Shown: piece by piece, positions 45,011-55,699 of the stretch
Position numbering within the stretch: the first letter of the stretch is position 1
How the letters are laid out: every line of letters starts with the position of its first letter
Origin: Bagarius yarrelli
Taxonomy: Eukaryota; Chordata; Actinopteri; Siluriformes; Sisoridae
Direction of reading: 5' to 3'
DNA length: 64,000 nucleotides
NCBI GenBank assembly: GCA_005784505.1
Contig: VCAZ01000008.1
Span: 7,644,763 to 7,708,762, forward strand
Notes under the pieces: model-generated
The model's database searches: none
Told to the model about the DNA's origin: nothing
What the model saw: only the letters and a program-made list of their open reading frames with translations
Made by a program: the position numbers and the translations under genes

Positions 45011-45289
45011 CAATGAAAAGTTCACACTATAATGGTTTGCCTGAGAACAAAGCAAATAGTGCATGCGTTGTGTAAACAGATTACAATTGTGTTCTGTCAA
45101 TATACTTAGCATTATATGTATACATATTAACCAATTATAATACATATAATACATATAATACACACACATATATATTTATTACACATAGTATATTCATCAA
45201 ATAGTGAGATTATCAATAGAAACTCATGTTAATAATTTCAGAATCTGCACCTGGAAAATGGAGAATTCAGCACAGCATCCTGCATTTAA

Positions 45290-45291
45290 TG

Positions 45292-45322
<31 letters not shown>

Positions 45323-45432
45323 ATTTCAAAATGTAAATAATTAGGAAGTGATGCTGACAACCTCCTAATTGAATTAGTTACCTCTTATGAGCTCACATTA
45401 TTATTAGTCTTACTATAATAATAATAATAATA

Positions 45433-45469
<37 letters not shown>
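45290..45469. repeat. two AAT trinucleotide arrays, the second mirror-symmetric
   Basis: (AAT)n at 45290-45320. At 45414-45469 an (ATA)n run switches at AATTATT into (ATT)n, so the strand can fold on itself. Confidence 0.93.
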
Positions 45470-45715
45470 GATTTTAAGTTTAAAATAAACAAGAATTTAT
45501 GCCTATTCATGATTTGGTATAAGTCACGGTTTCAACCTGTAGCCCATTTATGGTTACTGTTGTGATTATTAATTAATCAATTATTTATTATAAATTGGTC
45601 ATGGTTTGCAAGTACATCTCAGTTCCTTGGTTTTTATTTAGTAATTATTAAATACCTAATAAGAAACTATTTTTGTCCTAAATTAGCTACAGGTTAGAAT
45701 TAGCACGGATTAGAA

Positions 45716-46087
45716 TTAGCCAGAGAACTTTATTCCAAACGAATGAAACAAGGAGTCAGTTTAAACCAACTTAAAGTCTTTGAAACTTATAGAGAATGTA
45801 GATAAACACAGGTAAACCCAGAACAGAGGAATCACTTGGAATCATCACTTTAAAAGTGTGAGAAGTCTGTTTAGTCTTGGAATCAAAAGAGCTTGGCACA
45901 TACCAGGAAACCACAGAGCTGGTAGTCTTTACAAAGGCCTGAGGAACTTGTAGTGATACACAATAGAGTCCTTCTTCCTTGAGTGTCGGCAAGACCAGAC
46001 CCCGAGCTGAGGTGAGTGAGCTGCTTAAATAGAATGCTGCGTGATCCAGAAATGAGGTCCAGGTGTGACTGGAAAGCCTGCGTGACA
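45716..46087 (-). mobile_element. second type of solo LTR-like element
   Basis: On the minus strand it starts TGTCACGCAGGC, has a TATTTAAG TATA-like box (about 46025-46031) about 60 bases downstream, and an AATAAA (45729-45734) just before its end. This is LTR layout, distinct in sequence from the 437-880 family. No retroelement genes lie beside it. The far end is not defined. Confidence 0.5.
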
Positions 46088-46552
46088 ATGATTTGATCCT
46101 GCTCATTTTTTTCTTCTAGTAACACATTCCCTGCGCTAAGCTAAACCACATTCTCTAATCCATATTCCTCATTAGATATTACGGAGTGTTAAGAAAAATA
46201 TATGATGTCATGGAAAGGCTTGTAACAATAGAATGTTTTTTTCTCACAAATGTTCAAAAATGTGAAAAACAAATCAATATTTGCAACGTGTTTGATAAGA
46301 ACATTTTTTTTATATGTTATCGTTTAAAAAGAAAGTTCGGCAATAATCCACTTTTTAAGAACCAGTCTGCTAACCTATGCGAATGATTAATGCATACAGA
46401 CATTCAGTGAGATTAGCACTATTTAGACATGCTTTAAGGATCTATTCTTTGTTTTGCTTTTTAAACTCTATATGCTAATTATATCTCAAGAAATATTTCA
46501 ATTAGCCTTAACAGTATTAATGATATTAAATAACATTGTTGGATGAGGAAGT

Positions 46553-46690
46553 CTGGAGTGCAGTCGGGGGTTCCGGTTTATCACAAAAGTTCCACTACTC
46601 CATCCAGAACATACCATGTCTTTAAGATGCTCAGGGGCTTGGTGCACAGGGTTATTGTCATGCTGTGCACCAACAGTGGTTGTCTGGTAA
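46553..46690 (+). repeat. dispersed repeat B
   Basis: GGATGAGGAAGTCTGGAGTG, GGTTCCGGTTTATCAC, CATACCATGTCTTTAAGATG, GTGCACAGGGTTATTGTCAT. Shared with the split copy at 48345-48915. Superfamily not identified. Confidence 0.6.
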
Positions 46691-46904
46691 GGTTTGGTAA
46701 AGTTTCCACCAATTAATTCAGCTTTCGTTCTGATGGTTATTAACAGTACAGACAGTAAACTCTATGTATTCCTAAAAATACACATTACATCAGGAACTAT
46801 ATTTGCCTTTAATGTTTTCCTGCCAACTGCATTCATTTTCCAGAGATGTGACTTTCCCTACAAATTTAAGCGTATAACTCCCTTAAACCAGAGACTCTAG
46901 GAAA

Positions 46905-47245
46905 AGTTAATGGACCTTCGTAATTACAACTGCTTTAAACCACAACGCTGACTCGCTGCATTGATATTACACGTAGCTGTCTCTTTCCAAAAAGAGACTG
47001 CTTGGAGTTAAAGCAAAGGAGATAAAATGCTTTCATTATGCAAACGCGTCTCCTTCGGGCGTAAATAGGTAGAACGGCATTATATCGTTATAGGCTGAAA
47101 AACGAGCAGCTAATGTCATTAGGTTGCAGAGAATGGAGAAACATTTTAATAGACTAATGTTCTCACTCCTGCATCTCATTGGATTTTAATGTCTATCACT
47201 CGCTGCAATAATGCAATCTGCCCCCGAGTAAAATCACTGCTATTT
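46905..47245. promoter_or_regulatory. candidate conserved noncoding element (strong)
   Basis: Repeat-free with CpGs in an AT-rich setting: TTCGTAATTACAACTGC, ATTATGCAAACGCGTCTCC, GAGCAGCTAATGTCATTAGG, CAATAATGCAATCTGCCCCC. It has TAAT pairs and an octamer-like ATGCAAA. There is no open frame. Conservation not tested. Confidence 0.35.
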
Positions 47246-47249
47246 GCGA

Positions 47250-47786
47250 CATCAAAACAAGAATAAATGTCATAAGTCTGGTTCATAATCATGTATTTTA
47301 CCAATTTTTAAACCTTTTTTATTATGGCTTTCACAGTAACGATCCTACAAGCTCAAATGGATTTACCTCACAATCTACTATAGTCTGATAACATTACAGT
47401 ATAAAGATTTCCTTTTTGTGTGATGTTTGGGAAATTGTAAAGTATTTTTTTTTTAGCTTCATTGACTAAAGCACTGTCAAAATCCTCAGTCAGGACTATA
47501 ATCTCATGATTACGAAGGCTCAATTTTTTCCCTGTCACAACAATCCAGTTGAGGGGTTTCTGGAAGAAGGGATCGATCATGCCTCGCTGTCAAAGAGATA
47601 TCTTTAGACTGTCACCTTTTTGTTTGCTTGATCTAATACAGGAAATGCTTTATGGATGTATGAAGCCTTGAGTATTAATATATTTGGATTTGTTTATAAT
47701 ATATTTGTCGTTTTAGCTGCTTTCTATGTGATATTCTGACTTGGTATTAACTTCCCTCTGGTGAATGATGAGAAAAGGCAGAGAGA

Positions 47787-47790
<4 letters not shown>
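47250..47790. other. intergenic sequence
   Basis: 47470-47600 is repeat-free and moderately complex. No gene was recognised. Confidence 0.35.

Positions 47791-47792
<2 letters not shown>

Positions 47793-47826
<34 letters not shown>
47793..47826. repeat. (GA)n microsatellite
   Basis: Uninterrupted GA run. Confidence 0.95.
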
Positions 47827-47830
<4 letters not shown>

Positions 47831-48344
47831 GAGAGAAAGAAAAAAGCTTTGACAGGTTGTCATAGTACAAGGTGTCACCTTAGTGGCTGCCCCCCTTTGA
47901 CGCTAATTACAGGTGACAGGGCTAAGTACAAGGCTTTACACACGATAACGATGACTCCGGAGTAAGTTTTTTACAGCTCCCCTTCACCACCCCTTTTCAG
48001 CCATGCTGACAGCAGCCATTATGCATTCTGTGTGGTTTTTTTTGTCAGGGAGTTTGCCACTAAATCTGGTCACACAGAAAAAAAATTCAAAATGCTTTAA
48101 CTAAAGAAACAGTCAGAGGCAAAAGGATGTTCCCCTAAGGAGGGTTCTCTAAGGAAATATAGGTGTAGCTTAAGTGACTGCTTAAATATGGTCCATCTGC
48201 AAAGGCACTTCAGTCAAATTGGTTAAATTATTTAAATAAGAAATATCGTAATCCACTTCAATTGGTTAGAAAGTTGTTCCTATACGTTGCAACTTATTAA
48301 CAGGAGCTTGTAAAGCTCTTTTGTGATGCATAACTGTGGGGATG

Positions 48345-48915
48345 TTGGGTAAGGAGGTCTGCAGTGCAGTTGGTGTTCCAGTTCATCCCAAATGTTCTGG
48401 TTCCAAGTGCAGTTTATTTACAGAAATAAAAAAGTAAAAGCCCAAACCACACCAAGAATGTTGAAAACAAAAACATGAACTAGGCAAAGGAAAGTTAGAC
48501 AAGAATCAAGCACCACATAACCTAAAACCACCACATAACCTGAAACATGGTCATTGACATAACCCATGAACCATAACATTAACTGTGACATACAACAAAG
48601 CAGGAACAAGACAAACTGAAACACAGGGATATAAATACACAAACTAATTTGGGGAAACAATAGACTAAACAAGAAACACCTGAACAAAATAAGGAAACAA
48701 TCAACCAATGACAAGACAGGAAGAATTATGTGACAAACACATACAACATAAACAAACATTAAGCACATGGTCTACAAAATGGAAAGCGAAAGTCTCATAG
48801 TTGCCCACTGGTGGTCTGGCAGTGTCAGAACATTTAAGTTCTTCTACACCAACCAGAACACACCATGTCTTTATAAAGCTCAAGTGTTTTGTGCAAAGGG
48901 GCATTATCATGTTTA
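48345..48915 (+). repeat. dispersed repeat B, split by an LTR
   Basis: Left part (48345-48403): TTGGGTAAGGAGGTCTGCAG, GGTGTTCCAGTTCATCCCAA. Right part (48833-48915): AGTTCTTCTACACCAACCAG, ACACCATGTCTTTATAAAGC, GCAAAGGGGCATTATCATG. The two parts are continuous in the copy at 46553. Confidence 0.65.
48404..48832 (-). mobile_element. solo LTR-like element, copy 3, inside repeat B
   Basis: Same family as 437-880: GTGCAGTTTATTTACAG, GAAAACAAAAACATGAACT, GACTAAACAAGAAACACCTG, CAATGACAAGACAGG, AACATTAAGCACATGGTC. The TATA-like box reads TATTTATATCCC on the minus strand, with AATAAA near its 3' end. Both outermost termini seen in copies 1 and 2 are missing. Confidence 0.6.
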
Positions 48916-48919
48916 TATA

Positions 48920-50025
48920 GTGGGTTCTTTAGTTCTAGTGATGAGTAATAAATTCTACAATATACAAAGATAATCTATGTGCTTACGACTTTGTGGCAAC
49001 AGTTTGAGAAAGACACAAAGACTCAAACATACCCAGTCTGTGGGTATGAAGTCTGAGACTGAGACTAGCTAACATTAGTGATATATTTGTAGCCTAGCAA
49101 CCAACAGTAAATAAATTGAGGCAAACATAATGAAGCGGAAACAAAGTAATTTTACATCACATACGTAAATCTTTAATTATTTTTCTGTAAAATTACACAT
49201 CATGGTTTTCTATTCAATTCTCCTGCAGTTGTTATTTCCTGACTCATTTTTGTTTCAGACTCTAAAACACACCTTTTGTGCTTATGTCTTTATAATAGCC
49301 ACATGTTTAAACCATTTTATGTCTGGGTCTAAAATACATTTTATGTTACTTGGAAGCCAATTCTAAATCAGATAAAACAGACTGCAGTGTGGACACTATC
49401 CATTACACCACCTTTACACACAGCTGCACTAAAATAAAAGAAGACCACATTGCAGAAATAGCCTCAATTACTAAAAAACTTGACATGAGCACTTGGAGAT
49501 CTTAGTCAGCTAATAAACCAGCTAGAGACCCATCATTAAGAAGCTCTGTAAAGTTAAAAGTCTGTTTTATACTGCAGATACCTGTGCTGCCTTTAGACTG
49601 CTGTTGCAATACTTACAATATTTTATTACCTTGTATGCTGTTTCCCAGTGTATACAACCCAATTTCCACAGCCTAAATCCAAAATCAAAATATGGTGTAA
49701 TCTGATAATAATATTAATAATAATAATAATAATAAAAACTGGCTATAATAAAATCGATTAAATATTTAATATTTAATTTAATAGTGGGTTTACTGTTAAT
49801 TTGTGTTTATTTACAGTAAAAAAAAATCCTGTTTGCTCACTTTAGTCTTGCTTTACTTGTTTATTCGTCTGATTATAAATTTGTTAAATTGGATTACCTG
49901 TAATCTGATCTGTGCTAGATACAGTTCAATTCAATTTTCTCTCTGTCTCTCTACCAGTGATCCAAGGCTACAGCTACATTTCATTTGATCATTATTACCA
50001 TAAGATGTAATTAACAGACATTCGG
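48920..50025. other. intergenic sequence with an (AAT)n run at 49705-49735
   Basis: No gene or family repeat was recognised. Confidence 0.4.
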
Positions 50026-50029
50026 TGTC

Positions 50030-50235
50030 ACCCAGATGAGGACAGGTTCCCTATTGAGTATGGTTCCTCTGAAGGTTTCTTCCTACTTCAACTCAGGGAG
50101 TTTTTCCTTACCACGGTCACCTCCGGTTTGTTCATTAGGGACAAACTAACACTTTTTTACTGTTACAGCATTCTGTGTAAAGCTGCTTTGAAACAATGTC
50201 TATTGTTAAAAGTGCTATACAAATAAAAAAATTGT
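50030..50235 (+). repeat. dispersed repeat D family, 3' end
   Basis: CACCCAGATGAGGACAGGTT, GGTTCCTCTGAAGGTTTC, AGGGAGTTTTTCCTTACCAC, GTAAAGCTGCTTTGAAACAA, GTTAAAAGTGCTATACAAAT followed by A-rich sequence. Confidence 0.78.
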
Positions 50236-50239
50236 GGAT

Positions 50240-51228
50240 TTCGGCAGGACTACCAACGTTCACTGACTACAAGGTAACACAGACATGGATTAGCCATAAA
50301 AGAGTAGTTTGGCATGTTCATTCTATCGCCTCAGGCTTGTGTATGTCTTACAAAACCATTTAAAACAATGCAATTATTATTTAATACACTATATTCCATC
50401 TATATTTCATATTCTCTAGGTGCTCTGTATAATTGTGAAAATAAATACTAAAGAACAATGCATATGTTTGCAAAAAAAAATGCTTTCACATGCACTGCAC
50501 AGTGCACTGAATGGTAAACCGGTTGTGTTTCTATTAGAATTGCACCCATTAGTAATTCACCAAGGGGGAACCGGTGGTCATACTGTTCCTCGTCACATAA
50601 AGTAAAAATTTGATTTATTATTCGATTTACCCCATGCATATTTAAAGCAGCCCTTTGATGGTGCACAGCTTCTATGAACATGATTCATGACTTCATCTTG
50701 TGAGTGGGATGAACGAGCAACCCTTGATGAGAAGTACCTGGTGTTGCCTCCGTGATGAGCCTGTCATGGCAGGAGTTCCAGAAACATCTTTTTATCCGGC
50801 ACTTGATAAATATAAGACTTCATGGTCACGCTATGCTACATTCCGTCTATCCCATCACACTTTGCTTATGAATGTAGGTGTTATTTGCAGATTGATTTTC
50901 ATGCCGAGTTTCCAGTAGATCTATTTCTATACAGCTCCATCCTTTAGCTTCTGCTCAGTCTGCAGTAAATGTTATCTGTGCTTCAAATTTTCTAGTCAAT
51001 CCAGGTATGAATATTTTGTCTAGTCAACGATTTGTTTTCCATGCTGTGTGAGCAAAAAAAAGGATAGTATAGGAATTTAGGAATAAATTACATGCAATGT
51101 GACTCATTTATCAGTAATGGGGATGAAATCAACCCCAAAAAATAAGCACAGTTAAAGAACCAACAAACTAATAATACCAGCAAAGATTATACCAAAGCAC
51201 TGCTCAACTCTTCCCACTATCCCATTAA
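50240..51228. other. intergenic sequence
   Basis: 50640-50920 is repeat-free and moderately complex (for example CCTGGTGTTGCCTCCGTGAT). Short open frames on both strands there show no family resemblance. Confidence 0.35.
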
Positions 51229-51230
51229 CG

Positions 51231-51399
51231 TTTACAGCTTTTGGCAAACGCCCTTAGTTAAAGCGAATTACATTGATTTCATTTATACAACTGGGAAATG
51301 GGCCTTGCTCAGCTGCCTAGTAGTGGTAAATTAGTGGTGCTGGGAATTGACCCCACAATTTTCCAGTTAGCAGTTCAACCACTGCGCTACCACTTCCAC
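51231..51399 (-). repeat. SINE family 1, full length, diverged
   Basis: TTTTGGCAAACGCCCTTAGT, GGGCCTTGCTCAGCTGCCTA, GCTGGGAATTGACCCCACAA, CCACTGCGCTACCACTTCC. Confidence 0.8.
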
Positions 51400-51407
51400 A
51401 CAGTGAG

Positions 51408-51450
51408 GGAACGCCAACCAATGACGAGACAGGGAGACACACATGAATAA
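51408..51450 (-). mobile_element. LTR family fragment (as 437-880)
   Basis: CCAACCAATGACGAGACAGG, GAGACACACA matches one internal segment of the LTR-like family. Only about 40 bases remain. Confidence 0.45.
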
Positions 51451-51569
51451 ATGTAAAGTATGTGTAGTTAATAAAAAAAACCAAACAACTTAAACACCTG
51501 TTTAACCCAACTCTTATATCGCATGACTATGAATATGACCCACAGTGTCTTAGTCTTTGGATCAAGTTA

Positions 51570-51845
51570 ATTTATTCACTCGGGGGGTTCACAGGGATCT
51601 CCTGGAGCCTATCCCAGCCGTCTCTGAAAGGACAAAAGGCAGGATGGGTACACCCTGGACAGGTGGCCAGTCCATTACAGGACCACACACACACTCACAC
51701 TTACTCCTATGAGGAATTTAGAATCACCAATCAACCTAACATAAATGTTTTTGGACTGTGGGAGAAAACCGGGGAACCCGGAGTAAACCCACGCGAGCAC
51801 AGGGAGAACATGCAAACTCCGCACAGAAAGCTGTAAAGCAAAGTG
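51570..51845 (-). repeat. SINE family 3, body
   Basis: TCCTGGAGCCTATCCCAGCC, GGTGGCCAGTCCATTACAGG, GAATTTAGAATCACCAATCA, CTGTGGGAGAAAACCGGGGA, GGAGAACATGCAAACTCCGC: minus-strand order of the family at 53562-53893. Confidence 0.82.
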
Positions 51846-51849
51846 CCGG

Positions 51850-52530
51850 TAAATCTTACAAGTACACGATGAAAAAAGTAATCAAATAATGACACATTTT
51901 GCATGCTACTTTGCATGCTACACATTTTGCATGCTCCAAACTTGCAATTGGAGTCATCTTATTCTGTAAAGTAATCAACTCTATAAGAAAAGCTTTTGAA
52001 TTCTAAACAATAAGACGTTGTTCATGCATTTAATCATCGCCAGGAAAATGCATGACAAAAGAAAACAAACAAAAAAAAAAACATACAGGATTACAGTTGA
52101 GGGAATAGTAAACCAACATTATTTGCATTTATAGGGTTTGCACAACACCTGGCTCAAATAAGCCACTTACGCTGTCCCATTCTTTTGTTTTTATTTGTGT
52201 ATGATGGAGAAATTAGTTCCTGTCCATCAAACGCAATGGAGCTGTCACAACCAATGAAGTACTCCATTTGTTTGGGGACATACTCTGCACCGGTACTGAA
52301 ACTGGGACCAAGGTGGACCCACAAATCAATATACAATGGACACACTCTGGTTCCCACCTCACTAAGCTTAAGTTAGTTTGAGCTGTGTTTGTAAAATCCA
52401 CAAGAAAAAGAAAGAAAATAATCAAATCGAAATATTTACACTGTAGTATACGTTATACTGTAGAGGAATGATTTAGCGCATGATCTTTTTGTGGCTGATT
52501 TACAACAGTCCAACATTTATTTTCTGCTTT
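51850..52530. other. intergenic sequence; unidentified low-repeat segment at 52150-52380
   Basis: 52150-52380 has overlapping open frames on both strands (a 67-codon minus frame with YVPKQMEYFIGCDSSIAFDG). I do not recognise it. It may be a fossil coding segment or chance. The rest is AT-rich with a local TTTGCATGCTAC repeat at about 51898-51933. Confidence 0.35.
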
Positions 52531-52539
52531 TAAACTGAG

Positions 52540-52760
52540 CCAGTGTCTCACCACTGCACTGTTTTAAAACCCGGAGCCTCTATCACCTCTGCGAGAGTTT
52601 TTTTTTTTTTCCCTCCCCTAGTCAAAAGACATCTAATTGCTAATCTATAATCCTTTTAATATGCTGCTGCCTTTTTTCGATTGATCCTCTGCCAAGCGGA
52701 ACAGCATGGCCACAGGCTACATTAATCCTATTACAGCTGGGTTCGGAATGGTGCTGTGCA
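52540..52760. promoter_or_regulatory. candidate conserved noncoding element
   Basis: Repeat-free: ATCTAATTGCTAATCTATAA, TTTTAATATGCTGCTGCC, CGATTGATCCTCTGCCAAGC, CTACATTAATCCTATTACAG. A dense set of TAAT/ATTA cores. Inferred from texture. Confidence 0.33.
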
Positions 52761-52769
52761 AACCTAAAC

Positions 52770-53325
52770 ATCTCTTTTTTTTTACTCCCACCATGTGTTC
52801 TTGCTGTATATTATATACCAATGTTTTAATGGAATGTTGTTGTTCAGAAATAATGATCCTGACAAAAGAACATAATAAATACATTTTTTTCAATAGCATT
52901 TTCTCTCTGTGTGTTCTGTTTTTCTCTTTAATCCAGTATTAGTTTTTTTGTTTGTTTTTTTTACACATGCTGGGTTATGTATGAACCTCCAGATCGTGTA
53001 AAATGGAGTAATTTAATGCACAGGTCAGAACCATTCCAAGGTCATGCTGCCTCAAGAGGTGTTCTATTAATACTGAAATTGTAACCCGATATCATCCTAT
53101 GTGTTTTTTTAAACCCGATCAATATGTCATATATTTTTATTTAAGGGGGTCAGATATGATGTTGTACCCTTAGCTGTCTTTTTTTTCTACCCTTAGAATG
53201 CATAAATGTCCACATACTGTACACACAATATTAGATACTGGATATTAAAATGAAGATGACAATCAATGAACCAATTAGATCATTTAGATCCTTACGATCA
53301 AGTTATTTAGACATACCAGAGTTTC
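52770..53325. other. AT-rich intergenic sequence
   Basis: Poly-T runs and no recognisable repeat or gene. Confidence 0.4.
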
Positions 53326-53329
53326 AGTC

Positions 53330-53990
53330 TAAACAAGGGAAATCTGCTTTTAGCTATTACACAGCCTGGATTTGGATAAGCTACCAGAAGAGATCAGCTG
53401 TGTACAATCATTAGCCATATTTAAATCCAGACTCAAAACACATCTGTTTAGTTCTGCATTTACTGAATAAGCACTGTAAGACATCTCAACCCACTATAAT
53501 CATTTAATATTCCTAATTCTTTCAATCATTAAAAATCATTTTTTCAACTTCAAAATCTCTGGCTTAGTGGTTAGCACTGTTGGCTCACAGCAAGAAGGTC
53601 CTGGGTTTGATTCCCGGGCAGGGGCCTTTCTGTGTGGAGTTTGCATGTTCTTCCTGTGCTTGCATGCGTTTACTCCAGGTACTCCGGGTTTCCTTCCACA
53701 TTCCAAAATTATGTATGTCAGGTTTATTGATAAGTCTAAATTGCCCATATGAGTGAGTGTGTGTGTGTGGCCCTGTAAGGATGTACCCCTCCTCCTCCTG
53801 CCCTCCGCCCTTTCAGACACAGCTGGGATAGACTCCAGCAGATCCCTGTGACCCTGAATTAGGGAATAAGCAGGTATAAAAGATGAATAAATGAATGGGT
53901 TTTTTTTAGATTATTTTAATTTCTTTTATGTAAAGCACTTCAAATCCCCACGCTGTATAAAATGTTCTATATAAATAAACTCAACCTTGC
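53330..53990 (+). pseudogene. L2/CR1-like LINE 3' end, split by a SINE
   Basis: The translation of 53360-53465 gives LPEEISCVQSLAIFKSRLKT then HLFSSAFTE and a stop, the usual end of a fish L2-type LINE polyprotein. The 3' UTR is at 53525 and again at 53915-53990 (TTTTATGTAAAGCACTTC, TGTTCTATATAAATAAACT). The two pieces are separated by the SINE at 53562-53893. Confidence 0.7.
53562..53893 (+). repeat. SINE family 3, full length
   Basis: Head CTTAGTGGTTAGCACTGTTG (A-box) and TCCTGGGTTTGATTCCCGGG (B-box), body TGTGTGGAGTTTGCATGTTC, TAAATTGCCCATATGAGTGA, GGGATAGACTCCAGCAGATC, and tail GATGAATAAATGAATG. A very widespread fish repeat pattern. Confidence 0.88.
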
Positions 53991-54317
53991 TTAACCTTAT
54001 TATAAGGCATAACAAAGTATAATATTGCATTACAGAGGAATAACAAGGATCCATACAACGAGCACAGTCCGATACAACAGCAACTGAATTAACACAGTGT
54101 AATACAACAAGAATTTTAGGGCTTTATTAAATCAATAGCAGTGGCACAGGATCATAGACTCTAGCAGCACCGTGTCATCCAACAACCCACTGTTATAGGC
54201 AACTCTTCACTAATTCACTACATTTTTAAAATCAGTTAATTAATTGCTTTAAAACAGGCGTAAAAAGTGATTAAAATCTGGCAACTAAAATACAGGAATA
54301 AATTATAAGAGAATTTC

Positions 54318-54957
54318 GGGCTACGTTCACATGGTGAGGTTTTGCTTAGATCAGATTTTTTGAAAATCTGTTTAAATTGATGTTTAAAAATGTGTCCAAT
54401 ATCAGATTTCCAGTGTGAAATAATCTCAGTTCGAAACTTACCCACAAGTGCAAAAGAACAAATGCTATGTTTCATGTAGTGCCGTGTCGTAAGGAAAAAT
54501 AAACACTTTACACTTTAGGTACTTACATACCATACCATCACATTTATAAGGTGATGTGCAGTGGACAACAGAGAATAAATGTGCAGTCATTGAGGAAAAA
54601 AAGGACGAGGACGAGAAGGACAAGGGAATTTTTAATAATAGCATGTTGTCTAGCAGTGGCTGCTACTTCAGAATGGAGGCGTGTGTGGAATGGTGGAACG
54701 GTGACACGAATGCCTTCAGTAAAACCTTTTATATATTAACTTTTTGTAGTTATGCGCCAGTGTAAAATGATGAAGCAAGTCGATCAAAAATACCGTAAAA
54801 AGTGATAAATGATAATAAGCACAAATGATAAATTAAAAAGATCTGATTCCACGTGGTTTGGCTTTTTACACTGACATGAGAAAACAGATCTGAGTCACAC
54901 GTGGTTAAAAAAAAATCGACTTCAGGCCACAATTGCCTGCCGTGTAAACGTAGCCTT
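54318..54957. mobile_element. DNA element with GGCTACGTTCACA inverted termini
   Basis: The left terminus GGGCTACGTTCACATGGTGA and the right terminus (complement AGGCTACGTTTACACGGC) form imperfect inverted repeats about 640 bases apart. GATCAGATTTTTTGAAAATC and its partner AAAAAGATCTGATTCC continue the symmetry inward. This pattern fits hAT-type nonautonomous elements. I could not settle an 8-bp duplication. A 69-codon frame inside (54556-54765) has no resemblance to a transposase. Confidence 0.65.
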
Positions 54958-54969
54958 AGAGACATGCCC

Positions 54970-55375
54970 AGAAACGTACCTTAGCATTTGCATAATTACA
55001 TTTTCTATATGTTAATAATGACTTGTTGATAATTAGCAAGTTAATAATAACTAAATTTGATTGTATGTAGTAGCCAACAAATTTTACAAATACTTTAACA
55101 ACATTTATTAAACAGTTGCAGCAGATGGAATTGACTAAATTCTATTCATAATTTATGTCAACCATTTATAATCGTTTATACATAATGATTTATATAAATT
55201 AATCAAAAGCTACAATCTATTATCATCGTAAAGGTACGAGTTTAGCATTAGCATTGCATTACTTTTTATAATTAAAACAGATAATAGTTTATTTGATCAT
55301 ATATGAAATCCCAATATAGCAATTTAACCTGTAATTTCTATTAATTAATTAATCATGTTAAAGTCTAAATTTTAT
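54970..55375. other. AT-rich intergenic sequence
   Basis: Nothing recognised. Confidence 0.4.
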
Positions 55376-55379
55376 TAAG

Positions 55380-55640
55380 TGTAGTAACAGCTTTATGCAA
55401 AGTATGGAGTTTTGAAGCCCTCAAGGTCTCCCCAGGGAGTCTTACGTTATTAAATATGAGCGTAACCTTTACCCGCATGTTTTATCTTTCTCCCCCTCTC
55501 CTAAAGCAATCTATTTTAAATGGATTTTTGGAGGAGGCAGGGGCAAGAGAGGGGGCTCCGGAGTTGTTTAGAAGTTTAATTGTTTTCTAAAATATAAAAA
55601 CAGCCTATGGAATTGAATTTATAACATGTGAACAGGCAAA
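55380..55640. promoter_or_regulatory. candidate conserved noncoding element
   Basis: Repeat-free: CAATCTATTTTAAATGGATT, GGGCAAGAGAGGGGGCTCCG, GTTTAATTGTTTTCTAAAAT. Inferred from texture. Confidence 0.25.
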
Positions 55641-55699
55641 CATGCATAAATTCTGTAATAAAGACAACATGTAATATTGTTTGTTTTGAAGTCACAATT

